A DNA stretch of 64,000 bases from Capillidium heterosporum (Eukaryota; Entomophthoromycota; Entomophthoromycetes; Entomophthorales; Capillidiaceae). Location: the NCBI GenBank assembly GCA_016630905.1, contig WBMQ01000001.1:868001-932000 (forward strand). Direction: 5' to 3'. Shown here piece after piece: positions 10,973-22,713 of the stretch. The translations under genes were made by a program, and so were the position numbers. Within the stretch, counting starts at the first letter, position 1, and each line of letters opens with the position of its first letter. The notes under the pieces are model-generated. The model made no database searches and was not told where the DNA came from. It saw nothing but the letters and a program-made list of their open reading frames with translations.

Positions 10973-11952
10973 ACGAGTTCTCAGTACATTCAATCTTCGA
11001 TACTAAATTATATAATTAAGCTTTAGTCTTTTAATTCGAAACATAAATATAAGGTGGATACTAGTAAAAAGGGTACTGCTTCTGCCCCTCTTATATAGTT
11101 TCATTCTTTCAAATGAAAAAATAGGAATCATGCTGTAGAAGATGGACAAAGGTTGTACTAGTAGCTTGCATTTTAATAATCTAAAAAGATAATGGGATGG
11201 TGTTTATATTGATAAGTAAACTAGTCAAATGATATAAAAGCAATCTTACCTTCTATAACAAATTTGAAGACTCATTACCCACATTTTTGAAATATTAAGT
11301 TGAGTTTAGAAAGGTTAATTTCACATTTTCTTACGTTCAAGTAAACTTAAATTCAAACGTGAGCAAAACTTCAGAGTAGTTTGATTATGGATACTTTGTG
11401 TCTAAAGTACTTATAAAAACTGGTAAAGCATTAAATTAGTATAGTATTAAATTTCAAAAGTTACTAGTTATTTTACTATTTGAACTTTATGGCTGTGCTC
11501 CAAGTTAATTTAAAATACACTGTATTACAACAGTCACTATTCCAATACCTAGAACAACGTTAGCTAGAATATTATGAATTTTCAAAGCTTTTAAAATCAA
11601 AAACATTAGGACAAGCATCACTCCCATTAACTGAACGGTATATGGGCTACAAATATCAGAGTAAAATGGAATCATATTATATAGACATGTAAATTTAAAT
11701 ATAACTAGCACTGAAAAGTACTTTTGATTTCCGTCACAACCAAAAGCTTTAAAGGCTATTATAGTTAGATACTTCCAATCATATAAGCATTAAAAGAAAA
11801 TGGTTGGTCTAAAAGCTCAAGTAATAAGCAGGATTGCTAGACGTATTCAGCAATTTTCTCATCCAAAAGCCAAAAATTGGTTTTTGAGTTTAGAACTTTT
11901 CATACTCTTGACCAAAGAATATAATCAGTTGATATCGATTTTTTCTGGAAAT
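10973..11952. other. intergenic DNA with small membrane ORF
   Basis: Mostly AT-rich. The minus strand has a TATATAAGAGG at about 11091-11101 that could drive the gene at 9.8-11 kb. A minus-strand ORF 11675-11505 (ATG, 56 aa) encodes two hydrophobic segments (MGVMLVLMFLILKAL and ANVVLGIGIVTVVI). It may be the last exon of an unrecognised small membrane protein, but it has no supporting exon upstream. Confidence 0.3.
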
Positions 11953-12721
11953 ATGGTAAAATATAGCATCAATTTAATACAAATTAACTTTTATACTCTT
12001 TTCAGTCAGTGACTTTAGAAACAACCTTAGGAGATATCAAGATAGAAGTTTTTTGCGAGTCGGTACCGAAAACCAGTGAGGTAAATTTCTCCAAGAATCC
12101 TCCAATTTCTTTATTTTATGATCGAATTTAATGTTAATTTAAATTTCTTTGCATTTGTAGAACTTTTTAGCCTTGTGTGCTAGAAATTATTATGATAACT
12201 GTTTGATTCATAGGAATATCAAAGGATTTATGTTGCAGGTAACTCCAATTTAAATTTCAACTTTTATTCAATTTTTAAATAGACGGGAGATCCAACTGGT
12301 AACCAATTCTTGACTCGATTTTCCATACTTATTTGAAAAAAGGTACCGGCAAGGGAGGAAATTCGATTTGGGGCAAGAAGTTTCCCGACGAGATAAAATC
12401 CACGTTAAGGGTAATAATTTTAATATAAAGCAATAACCTAAAACTGATGGATCTATTTTATTTTTGTAGCATCACAGCCGAGGGATAGTGAGTATGGCCA
12501 ACTCGGGACCCGATACCAACCAGTCACAGTTCTTCATCACCTACGACAAGCAACCCCACCTCGATACCAAGTACACCATTTTCGGCAAGGTGCTGGATGG
12601 GTTTGACACCTTAGATGCCATTGAAAGCTTACCGGTGGATGAAAAGTATAGACCATTGCAGCCCTGTAAAATCCTGAAGGTCAAAATCCACGCCAACCCT
12701 ATAGCCGATAGAAACTCATAA
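11953..12721 (+). CDS. PPIL3: PPIL3-type cyclophilin (peptidyl-prolyl isomerase)
   Basis: Six exons (11953-11955, 12006-12080, 12161-12238, 12283-12298, 12343-12410, 12470-12721) encode 163 aa. Cyclophilins catalyse proline cis-trans isomerisation, and PPIL3 members associate with the spliceosome. Core motifs are present: NIKGFMLQTGDPTGTGKGG, FPDEI, SMANSGPDTNQSQFFITY (catalytic region) and FGKVLDGFDTLD. The first coding exon is only the ATG, and exon 4 is a 16-nt microexon. All phases agree. The frame upstream of this ATG is open to another ATG at 11800, giving an optional 51-residue basic leader. The gene converges on the PPR gene with 13 bp between stop codons. Confidence 0.93.
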
Positions 12722-12734
12722 ACACTACCTCTCA

Positions 12735-14753
12735 TCATATTTGTTTAAATTTCTCCAATAGTTCAAAATACTTGATTTCTGCCCCTCTGTCTCTAACTCT
12801 AAATGGGGTAGCTCGCAACTTACCGTTGGGGAACTTTCTAACCTCTTCACGAACCAAAGCTTTTAAGCTGGGATGATTGGTAACTAGTGCCAACTCAAAT
12901 AAACTAATAAAGGTTGACATATCCGGAACTATTGTGTACTCCTTGTAAACCATCAATTCGTAAATTTGGATGGACAGTTTGACCTGTTTGTGCTTCAAAA
13001 GATACTTCAGCCATGCGTTTAAAGTGAACGAATTGGGCCTGTTGGTCAACTGATCTAAAAGCTTGATGCAATGACGAATCCTAGACTCCTGGAAAGGTTG
13101 GAAATGCAACAGCAGCAGGATTTGGTGATACGTTTTTAGACTCAGCCCCTTGCTTATATTCAGCAGCTGGTTCAAAGTCACATAAGCTTCGTCAAGCTTC
13201 AGGCCTTTAACTTTGTCGATTAACTCCAAGTTCAAGCCACGTTCGTCCTGTATAGTGTAGTTGTAGTTCTCGAACAGCTCCGTTTTAAATAGATCATAGC
13301 CTTTGAAATCCTGATGGAGCTGGTAAGCCTTCAGCATGGTGTTAATCAATCTAGTGTCCACTTCGAGCTCATAAGTTACAACTTGGTCGTAAAGTTGCCT
13401 AGCTAGTTGGATATCTTTGCTGGTGAAAGCAGCCGATTGAATCAACGTTGTCATCCCTACCAAGCCCAGCTTTCTGACATCTAGTCCAAACCTCTCGATA
13501 AGTTGCTTCAGCTGAGTTGTATCTGCATTCAAAGAGAACCCGTAAAGTAAAGTGATGATTGCTTTCGAGTCGGGATCGATTTCATCGTTATCCATCATTT
13601 CCTGGAACAGCTGATTGGCATCGTCCTTTTGATTATTTGCTATATAGCCTCGAATTAGCAACGTGTAGGCGATAACGTTCGGTGTCAGTAGGTTGTTGCT
13701 CTTTAGGTAGGTGAATACGGTGGATGCGGCTGTTATACCCCGTAGCTGAACTATACGCATGAGCATCAAAGTAAATACCTTACTGTCGAGTTTGTAGGAG
13801 CTTGAAAGCTCGATCAGCAGATCTAATACCGTCTCCAGACTTGTTTCATTGGGTTTCTTCAAGTAGATTACCTTCTGCGACGTAAATTCGTAAACTGTGT
13901 TGGGTGGTCTTTGGAATAGGTAAAACAGTCTGGTGTCCATGGTATCCGAATTTAGAGTAGAGTTTATTGAAATTACTATGGATCGCATTGCATCGTTCAA
14001 AACCTCTAGCCTAAGTTTGACTTTGTTTTCTATCGTTAGATTTATTAATTTGTACTTTATAGTTGGATCCAAGTGCTTAGCCTCCAACAAACTTTCGACA
14101 CCTTTTCGATCTAAGCGGCTGTGATTCTTTAACAGAAGTAATAACGTGTTGTAAGAATCTGTATATCGATTAATACTACGTTGATGGATCAGGAGCTTTT
14201 TCAAAATCGGCTCTGGTAGTTTATCTAGATAATCTTGGGGCAAATTTAAATAGATGTAATTGGCTACTTCCATGGCTTTGTTATTGGAAAGAAAATCTAT
14301 TATACTCAACGGGTCGTTCATCACCTTCAGGTTGAAGCTTTTGTGGTTTGGGAAATAAATAGGCTCTGTCTTCCCTAAAGACCAGATGTCAAGTAACCTC
14401 TCGATACATCGTTGAGAATTGAAAGTATCGGAATAGGAGATATAGCTTATCAACAACATGAGCTCTACCTTTACCCTTGTTTCTATATCACAGTTGGCTG
14501 TAAAATCATGGTACAACTTTATGAAATTGCCAAAGTCTCGTTTTCGATACGCTGCAAATAGCTTTTCGGTTGATCTTTTCATATCTAAGGAAGACTTGGC
14601 TTCAATAAAACTCGCCTTCTCCTTGACTTTGTTGATATCGAAATTAGTATCTATTCGAAATGCTGGTAAACTATCGTGGCATCTAGGTGCTCTTAATTGT
14701 TGATTTGCTCTATGGTTTAGTATCCCCTTCAGTGCCCTGTTCACCTGTTTCAT
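12735..14753 (-). CDS. pentatricopeptide repeat protein
   Basis: A single-exon 672-aa protein made almost wholly of helical repeats. At least one clear PPR unit, PNVIAYTLLIRGYIANNQ followed by DDANQLFQEMMDNDEID, is visible near residue 360, with further weak units such as DTRLINTMLKAYQLHQDFKG and NSFTLNAWLKYLLKHKQ. PPR proteins bind single-stranded RNA, usually in mitochondria, for processing, stability or translation. The basic, Arg-rich N-terminus (MKQVNRALKGILNHRAN) suits mitochondrial import. The specific RNA target cannot be read from the sequence. The longest frame starts at GTG 14756; I use the ATG at 14753. Confidence 0.8.
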   Translation of the reverse strand: MKQVNRALKGILNHRANQQLRAPRCHDSLPAFRIDTNFDINKVKEKASFIEAKSSLDMKRSTEKLFAAYRKRDFGNFIKLYHDFTANCDIETRVKVELMLLISYISYSDTFNSQRCIERLLDIWSLGKTEPIYFPNHKSFNLKVMNDPLSIIDFLSNNKAMEVANYIYLNLPQDYLDKLPEPILKKLLIHQRSINRYTDSYNTLLLLLKNHSRLDRKGVESLLEAKHLDPTIKYKLINLTIENKVKLRLEVLNDAMRSIVISINSTLNSDTMDTRLFYLFQRPPNTVYEFTSQKVIYLKKPNETSLETVLDLLIELSSSYKLDSKVFTLMLMRIVQLRGITAASTVFTYLKSNNLLTPNVIAYTLLIRGYIANNQKDDANQLFQEMMDNDEIDPDSKAIITLLYGFSLNADTTQLKQLIERFGLDVRKLGLVGMTTLIQSAAFTSKDIQLARQLYDQVVTYELEVDTRLINTMLKAYQLHQDFKGYDLFKTELFENYNYTIQDERGLNLELIDKVKGLKLDEAYVTLNQLLNISKGLSLKTYHQILLLLHFQPFQESRIRHCIKLLDQLTNRPNSFTLNAWLKYLLKHKQVKLSIQIYELMVYKEYTIVPDMSTFISLFELALVTNHPSLKALVREEVRKFPNGKLRATPFRVRDRGAEIKYFELLEKFKQI

Positions 14754-15859
14754 CACTCTAAAAGACTTTGAAAAATTTTTATCAGTTTTCTTGGCTTGAA
14801 GAATGAGTCCTTATTGATCCAATCAAAGTTGGACATGTGAATCTGATAGCAGAAGATTATTGAGCGATATCTTTTAGAAACATTGCACAGAAATAAAGCT
14901 TTATATTTCTTTATATATATAGCCTTTGGTTTCTAACCTCTAAATAAATGAATAATTTTATAGTTTAAAACACTTTAAAAGATAATTTATATTTTTATTC
15001 CAAATATAGTTTTTGAAATAGAAATAATATTTTTGTGGTAGCTAAAATCGGAACCGTACATCCTTAGAAGGCAATGCAAAGTTTCTATTGTATAATTTGC
15101 CATATTTAAAAGCGTAAGCTGCGCCAACCCATTTCAATGCCTTGCCATCCTATTTTCAAAAATTTAACGACTTTATAAGATTCCTTGTCAACCCTCAGGT
15201 TAGATATTATTAATATACGACGTGAATTGACAAATAAATCTCATGTTTAGAGTGTTCACTATACATGATGTACCTTTTATTTTGATATATTGCAGTATAG
15301 AGCCTATTATTTCTTATTGGCACTATTCATTTAAGTAGACTATAAGATATGCTATATATAGAGTAAAGGCATTATATCGCATTGTACTTCCTGAGTCTAA
15401 CTTAATACCTCTACTAAACAGCAGCTATGAAGCTTTTGACTTATTTAAATTTTGTCAATAGTATACAAGATATAGTATTTAGGACCATATTCTTGGATAT
15501 ATCGTACAACTAAATACAGCTTATATAGCAATAAGAAATATAATAAGGCTATAATCCTTTCAAATAGTTAAAAACTCAAAGGACAGAAGCAAGCTCTCTA
15601 TCTTGAAGAGATGGGGGGACAGGACACTTAGGCTAAGTATAAATTAATTTAAGCTGCATATCTCTATAAGTACCTTATACCAGACAACTGAGAATTTGCC
15701 ACCTATCCCAATTACAAATGCTACGTGATCAAAAAGTCTGGGTGTACATGTGTGGATCAAACTTTACCCATAAATTCCTTGAACTCAGTTTTGCTAACTT
15801 TCTTTCAACAGACCAAAAGAAAAAACAAGAAACAATTGACTCAAGTTCAAAAACATATA
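14754..15859. promoter_or_regulatory. divergent promoter region
   Basis: About 1.1 kb, AT-rich, between the divergent PPR and Opi3 genes. A plus-strand ORF from the ATG at 15718 overlaps the Opi3 start in another frame; it would act as an overlapping upstream ORF if transcripts start that far upstream. Otherwise I see no gene. Confidence 0.4.
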
Positions 15860-16610
15860 ATGTCAGCATTCGCTTCATCCTTAGGAATAGATCTGAATGG
15901 CAACTACCTGGTACCTTGCCTCCTCTCCATAAGTTTCAACCCATTGTTCTGGAATATAGTCGCCCGTAACGAATACAGGAACAAGTCCATAACCAAACTC
16001 TTCAACAACAACCCTTTAAATGGATGCTACTTCTTGGCGGCAACTATCTTCAGTTTAGGTTTACTACGTGACTATATATACAAGCTATGTTTGGAAAACC
16101 AACCTCTAACTCCTGCCTTGGACAACTTCTACGTCCAAGTCTTGGCGGCTGGGTTCGTAGCATTAGGGCAGTTGTTGGTGCTATCAAGTACTTTTAGACT
16201 GGGTATTACTGGAACTTTCTTAGGTAAATTGATGATTTTTACTTTTTTCAAAACTCTAATTTTTAAATTAGGTGATTACTTTGGTATATTGATGAAAGAA
16301 AAGGTGACTGGATTCCCGTTCAGTTTCGTAGATAATCCCATGTACCTAGGTTCTACCTTGATCTTCTTGGGGACCGCCCTATGGTAGAATAGTTATATGT
16401 GTTGTGCATCAAACTAACTATTTATCATTGATTTAGGTATGCAAGAATTGCCGGTGTATTTATTACTCTACACGTTTATATGGTATACCGCATTGCCGAA
16501 TCTTTTGAAAAGTACTTTTTATAGACTTTGCTTTTACTAATGTGCTATTTAGTCCATTTACTACTATGATCTACGCCCAGAAGGAGCAAAGTAAGACTAA
16601 GAAGAATTAA
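15860..16610 (+). CDS. OPI3: phospholipid methyltransferase (Opi3/PEMT type)
   Basis: Exons 15860-16223, 16272-16383, 16437-16511 and 16553-16610 encode 202 aa, close to the yeast Opi3 length. The ER membrane enzyme transfers methyl groups from S-adenosylmethionine to phosphatidylethanolamine derivatives to make phosphatidylcholine. Family blocks are FNPLFWNIVARNEYR, NGCYFLAATIFSLGLLRDY, the SAM-binding FRLGITGTFLGDYFGIL, FVDNPMYLGSTLIFLGTALW and the C-terminal PFTTMIY. Four membrane segments are evident. The C-terminus is lysine-rich (EQSKTKKN), which fits ER retention. All introns are 41-53 nt and in frame. It converges on SEC10 with 154 bp between stops. Confidence 0.93.
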
Positions 16611-16764
16611 AATAAAGTTATACAGGATATTTAGTCTAGAGCAATTGCTATATCTCTATTTTTATCATATGTAGTCTATTTTATATTTTAAATATTAAGC
16701 ACAGTTTAAATTCCAAGGGTTTATTATAAACTCAAACGACTGGTTTCAACTAAAGAATATCAGT

Positions 16765-19700
16765 TTATCGGTGTAAATTATCGTAGCTATTCTGAGTCGA
16801 TAACATACCAGAGATACCCAACGATGAAACAGAGCCAAGGTTGTTGGGGTTGGATGCTAAGGTAGCTGTGTTGTAGAGGTAACCACTATCATCGAATTGG
16901 TGGAGCATCGAATTGAATTGACTATTTGAGGCAGCTATGTTGGATCCAGGTAGAGTGGGTTGGGATTGTATAGCCTCGGGCTGAATGTTTACTAAGCGGG
17001 CTATGTCGGCTGAAGAAAAGTCTTCACGGCAGCGTAGATACGGGTATATTGTTGCATGGTCCAAGGTAGCTAGGGTACCTTCCCTTAAGAGAGACGGTAT
17101 GCCGCTAGGGTTAGCGACGTACAGGAGTTTTGAGATTTCTCCCAGCACTTCAAATTTATCATTTAACTCGTCGATCTTAAGGTCACGGACTAGGGCTTGG
17201 TACTGGGATATATCCCTATAGTAGGTTAGTATATAAATAGTAAACCAATTACTTGAAGAGAAGTAGACCACCAGATGGAGTTACTGTGAACTTTTTATAG
17301 TGTTCCATTAGTAGGCTAAATAATGGTATTAGTATATTGCAATAGAGGAGAATTACCTATGAAGATTTGTCCCCAGCTCGACCAAAAAGGACTCTAGATT
17401 AGCACCTTTGAAGAAGGCTTGGGCCGATACGAAAATACTTTTCAACACGCTACAGCAACGGGAGCACGTTTCGGTAGCCATTGACAGCACCGTCAGATCT
17501 ACGTCATCATCCCTGGTGCGGAATATATGTCTGGGCTGCGAAGCCAGCATACTGGAAAGCCACTGGGTTATACAACCGGTCTCTAGTTGCAGGATTTGAT
17601 TGGTACTCGACTCCAGGTTGGAAAGTAGGCTATTTTTCTTAACGACGGTTTCGCGGTAAGCAGGTGGGGAAGAGGCTACCAGTGGCAGTATAGTAAACTG
17701 GAAGTGCTTCTGGATCAGACCCATTACCTGATTGATGTGGGATGCCAACTTTAGATTCCTTGATGTATTCTTGATGTCGAACGACCTGTTTTCCCTCTGG
17801 CCCAACTCGTATAAAGCTTTGTTTACTATTTTATCTAAGAACCTTTCGCCTAGGTTATCGATCAAAGTAGCAAAGAGTCGGTTGGCATGCGAAGATAAAT
17901 CACTTGCAGGCGAGAGTTCGGCACATCTGCTCATAGCTTCACCATGTATGCATAAGATCCTTATCGTTATATCGAGGATTGTAATTGGCAGTGAACTCAA
18001 GGAGGATGTCATGGATTCATGCAGTGAATCGGGCTCGTCATGGAGTGCCATGAACTGGGCTCTACTTGGTGAGGGAGGGGTTGAAGTGAGGGGTGAACTT
18101 AGAACTGTAGGAGATGAATTACCAGATGTAATGATGTCGGTTGCTTTAGCCAGTCGAGTAAACACGCTTACCTTAGTACTTGCTTTACTTTCTATAGATT
18201 TATGTTTTGAAAAGTACGCTTCGATCGTCGCCGGTAAAATAGTATTTAAAAACGAAACTTCTCTATCCATATATCGAATATGTATGAAAAAATCCTCCAG
18301 ACACCTGTCCACTGTGCTCGATACAGCCGTACATCTCTTCTCGTGCGATATTAACCCAGTTCCAATGAATAAAATATCGTTCCCGTTTTTCTCGTTGGCA
18401 GCCATTTGTCCAACCCGTCGCATCAAAGGGTAGATATGTTGCCTGTCAAATTGTTGAAGGTCAGAAACCAAATTGGCAGTGCAGGCATGAGTGCTAGCCA
18501 AAGTACGTAGGTAAGCTAACGGCGATTGATTATTTGCCTTTTCGAGCAGTCCTTCGAGGTAAGTTTCAATCTACAAAGCATTAAACGTGGAATAAACTAA
18601 TATATTTACGGATTGGCCAAAAATACGCTCTAGGAATTGACGTAGGACGAAAATAGAATTGGGGAACACTTGCGAAATTACACCCCACTCTTTAGCAACA
18701 ACAATTCGAACTTCACCATATAGCTTAACCATCCAAGGATCTGGTGGTGGAGGCGGTTCATTTGGATCATTTAACCCGATTTGACTCCTACAATACAGAA
18801 ACTATTACAAATGTAAATAAAAATTAATTACGCCTCAAAGGAATGCCTAGCGAAATCGATAGAAGACTCTCGCATCTTACGCTGTGACATAAAGAACTCA
18901 TGTTGGTTAATATAGGTCTGGACGCACGAAGCTCCTCCATTAAAGTCTAACAACGTACGAGAGCAGCTCTAGTAATTTTGGTTAAGTAATTAAAAGGCAA
19001 TCGAAAGAATAGCTACAGCCATAGTGGAGATATCCCCATTCGTATACGCTTGATCGAAAGTTTCCAGGAGGTCCTTTTCTAGGTTCTCGTTGTACTTATC
19101 TATACTAGCCCGAGTCTAAACCATTAGTTGTGGGTTTTAGTAAGTAATTTACCTTTTCAATACCAGTTAAATCGAGCTCTTTGGATATATTACTTAATTT
19201 TCGAGCTATTATAGCAGCCTAAAATAAAATGTAAATGAATTAAATTTCCACATCCTTTAAAGCTACTTTATATTGACCATCTGGTCCTTGCACCGAACGC
19301 ATTTCTTCAAGTTGGTTGCATTGACCCTGGCTGGAAAATTCGAGGAAAAACCTACATAGATCACGTGCTTGGAAGGCTCTATTACGTTGTCGATCGACAC
19401 TTTCCAACTGCTGCCCTATCCTTACTGCAGTAACACCAACCTCACCTATCTGACTTTCTAACTCAGAGGTAGCTACTTGTACTTCCTGTAACGTAAATTT
19501 AAAACAAAGATTATGGGAAATTTACCTCAAAGGTCTTGCCTAACAAAGCAAGTGATTGGTTATGTCGTTTTTCAGGCCTCGGCAGCTGCTAACTCCAACT
19601 CGGAAACTCTAGATTCTACTTGGGCTCGAAGTCCTTGAAGTGAATTGAGGGCATATTCGAAACTACGTATAAATGGTTTTGCAACGAACTCTTTACCTAG

Positions 19701-19981
19701 AAATATACAATTTAATATAGGTAGCATAAATGATTGATAAAATAGATTACTATAATCAACAAACTATAAAATTATAAAAATATTACTAGATTCATCTTGA
19801 CGTGCTTCATTTACTATTGTGCTTGAGAGGTCGTCAATAAATCTTTTTGAATCGATATCCGTCTAAATAAATAAACCCTAAGTATATCAAAACTACACTA
19901 GCTACAACTTACAAGGAAGTGCTCGATTGTCAATTTGTCTGCTATATCTTGGTTCATGCCATGGTTCATTAATCCTCTCAT
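16765..19981 (-). CDS. SEC10: exocyst subunit SEC10 with a +1 frame break
   Basis: Eleven exons: 19913-19981, 19787-19862, 19526-19696, 19267-19485, 19153-19218, 19017-19115, 18832-18968, 18610-18787, 17357-18570, 17253-17315 and 16765-17215, about 913 aa. Sec10 is part of the exocyst tether that docks secretory vesicles at the plasma membrane. Family marks are KPFIRSFEYAL, RIGQQLESVDRQRNRA, LLDFNGGASCVQTYINQH, MEHYKKFTVTPSGGL and the C-terminal helical domain. Exon 3 has an in-frame UGA (19574-19572) after ELELAAAEA; the conserved protein resumes at once in the +1 frame (EKRHNQSLALL), so the gene is open only with a one-base skip. The spacing to the next conserved block then fits what I know of fungal Sec10 without gap. 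Confidence 0.9.
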
Positions 19982-20839
19982 ACTTTATAAACATAAACGT
20001 TGTGACGAAATAACTAGGATAGAATTGAAATAGGGAATTTCGATTGAGTTTGGTTTCAAGCTTTAGGTAGGCTTTTCCTTTCAAATTATTACTACAAAAT
20101 ATTCAAGAAAAATGACGGTTTTCAATAGAAATCTGGATACAAATTATATTGTGGTGTTAATATATAGTATATGTGTATATATTTATTAGAACATACGATT
20201 TATACTTTATAATGTACGCATGCTTCTAGCTGCTATATAAAGTAGAGTTGAGTGTATTATTTTCAATTGAGGTATAGCTCCAATAAACTATACAAACTCA
20301 AAGCTTACACTTCTCTAATAGATATCTTTCACTCACTTTGCGTACTTAGGATCTCTTTGAAACACAAAAAGTATCCTACCTGTATTTATTTTATTTGCAT
20401 TTTCACTTTCATAAAAGTACAAGCCTATCATAATTTAATACAGCTATGATTAAGGCGTACATATACTTATAGAAAGTGCTATGATTTTAGCACATACATT
20501 TCTAATCATAGTGGGATTTATAACAGAGAACATCCACAATCTCCTCCATCCAGTAACCACATGCAGCATTTCATCATCCAACGATTTCATCTTTTTTTGA
20601 CGATCGCTGAGTGGCTAGAATGTTGGCTAGAACTTTTATTCAGGTCTAATTTGATGGAAGAAGGCTAAAACTAGAATTGCATAGCCAGTGACAATTTAAT
20701 GGACTTTTTGCTAAACAGCTGTAGTTGAATTTACGTTTTCAGGATAAAAGGTAACTGCCAATTTAAAGCGTCTTCGATGCTAACATCTATTTTCAACAGC
20801 TTCAGTACCTCAACACGCATCACAGAGTAATAGAAAGCA
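19982..20839. promoter_or_regulatory. divergent promoter region
   Basis: AT-rich spacer between divergent SEC10 and YPD1. I see no gene. The open frames here have no ATG start. Confidence 0.5.
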
Positions 20840-21514
20840 ATGGCGGCCTCAGTAACAAAAGTCTCAATTTAAAACTAACAAACTTTAGGACAACGACATC
20901 ATCGACTACGACGTCTTCGGACAGCTTTTAGACATGGACGAAGATGGCGACAATGAATTTTCCAAATCGATAGTCTACAACTACTTTGAGCAAGCTGAAA
21001 CGACGTTCAAGGATATGGACAAGTCATTGTAAGTCTTTTTGATGTATGTGGTATTAAATGATTGGCAAGGGAGGTGAAGGATCTCCCCGAATTGTCTAGG
21101 TTGGGCCACTACTTGAAGGGGAGTTCAGCAGCCCTCGGCCTCAAGAAGGTCAAAGTAAAATGCGAGCACATGCAGCATTTCGGTACTTTGAAGGACAGTT
21201 CTGGCATCAATCCTATAACCGAACAGGAAGCTCTGGAATCTATAGAAGCCTGCCTCAAGATGGTCAAAGAGGAATTTAACACCGCTAAAACCTACCTGAC
21301 CGACTTTTACGAGGAAGGTGGTGAAGAGGAAGAAGATAACGCTACCGGCAACGAGTTCACAAATGAGAATGAGGAAACTGAGGTTAAAGAAGACGAGAAG
21401 GTTGCAGATGACAAAGAAGCTAAAGGCACTGAACAAAAAGGCGCTGAATCCAAAAACGATAGACCCACTTTGGAAAGCAATGCCAAACCGGCTACCCCCG
21501 TAAGCTCTGTCTAA
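20840..21514 (+). CDS. YPD1: histidine phosphotransfer protein YPD1
   Basis: Exons 20840-20851, 20889-21028 and 21070-21514 encode 198 aa. YPD1 carries phosphate from a hybrid histidine kinase to response regulators (Ssk1/Skn7 type) in fungal osmotic and oxidative stress signalling. The HPt helix has LGHYLKGSSAALGL with the phosphorylated His, preceded by FGQLLDMDEDGDNEFSKSIV, a near-exact YPD1 signature. The first exon is only 12 nt. After the HPt domain the protein carries an unusually long acidic, Glu-rich tail of about 65 residues (from EEGGEEEEDNATG) that yeast YPD1 lacks. Introns are 37 and 41 nt. Confidence 0.93.
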
Positions 21515-22713
21515 AATATAGCTTCTTTTAAGTTTTCTTTGAAATGTGCTAGCTACATAGTCGTCTTCTCAACTAATATTGTGGTAATAAACGTTAATTC
21601 TTTATGCGCATTGCCCGCTAAAACTTTAGTTTGTTGCAAATGAAGATATAGGGTAAACCTATATCGACAGGTATGTTTATTGTGATTTTAATATATCCAG
21701 CAAGCTACCATTATTTTTGTAGATCAATGTTGTTGTAGAGCTGTTAATTCGAATTTGATCTTGCTATAAAATAATGTTTTAATTGCTATATCACTTTCAA
21801 CACATATATATTGCACTGCAGGCTTTTTAGCTACTTCAGCTATATATAGCAATATATATTCAACCTATTTACCTTTAGCAACCATAATAGTGTAGTATTT
21901 TATTAATGATCAACTGGCAGTTGGTTTTACTTTGAAGATGGGAAAATAAATGTTTCAGTTTTAAAAGAAGCCAAGTAATTTGATAAACTAAACCAAGGCA
22001 ACTTGTGTTAAAGCTATAGCAGCCTTTAAGTAGATTTTACAAACTTGAAATTTAGATTTTTAGACGTATATATAAATACATGTGATTAATTGCTGGTTTT
22101 TTATACTGCTATATTAGCATATAACTATCTTTTGACAATTTGTTTTTTAGTAAAGCATTAGTCTTTGGCTCTACCTTCCATCAGCAGTATCAATTTCAAT
22201 TTTGCAAATCAATATAAAGTAAAAGGCCTAGATGCTGTAAAATCTTGCTGATAATTTAGTTTCGTTAGGAGTACCTCATAGTTAAAAGTAAATTTGCACC
22301 GTCTTTCAACATAAATGTGAAAGTTACACTTTGAATACGATAAAAGTTTGCAGGCTTTTATTTCACTAAACCTTTGTTACTATTCACCAACTTTAGAAAA
22401 GGCATAGAAACTTAAAATTAACAATGGAAAGTAGCTGATACTTGTACGATAGATATTATGGCTATAGAATTCAATGGTATAAGCTTCAAATAGCCAACTC
22501 TTAATACACAATATTCGTATATCTCTTAAAAAACTAATGATCTACAAATCCAAACCGATAACTGTAAATTGAAGGATTTAACGACAAACCCAAGGAAAAA
22601 ATTAAAAGCTGGTAGCAAATAAATAAAATGTAGATGTTTAATTAGATTCCATTTGGTAAAAAGTATCTGAATAGTTAAATTGCTGGCATAAATAAAATGG
22701 TAGGCGAGCTACA
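21515..22713. other. AT-rich intergenic DNA
   Basis: Convergent spacer of 1.2 kb between YPD1 and the syntaxin gene. Nothing recognisable beyond 3' regions. Confidence 0.5.

Noticed and set aside
19583-19613. 31-nt intron-like segment in SEC10 exon 3 (GTAGAA..GTTAG)
   Set aside because: It restores frame, but it is shorter than any other intron here and would shorten a coiled coil whose length otherwise fits the family.
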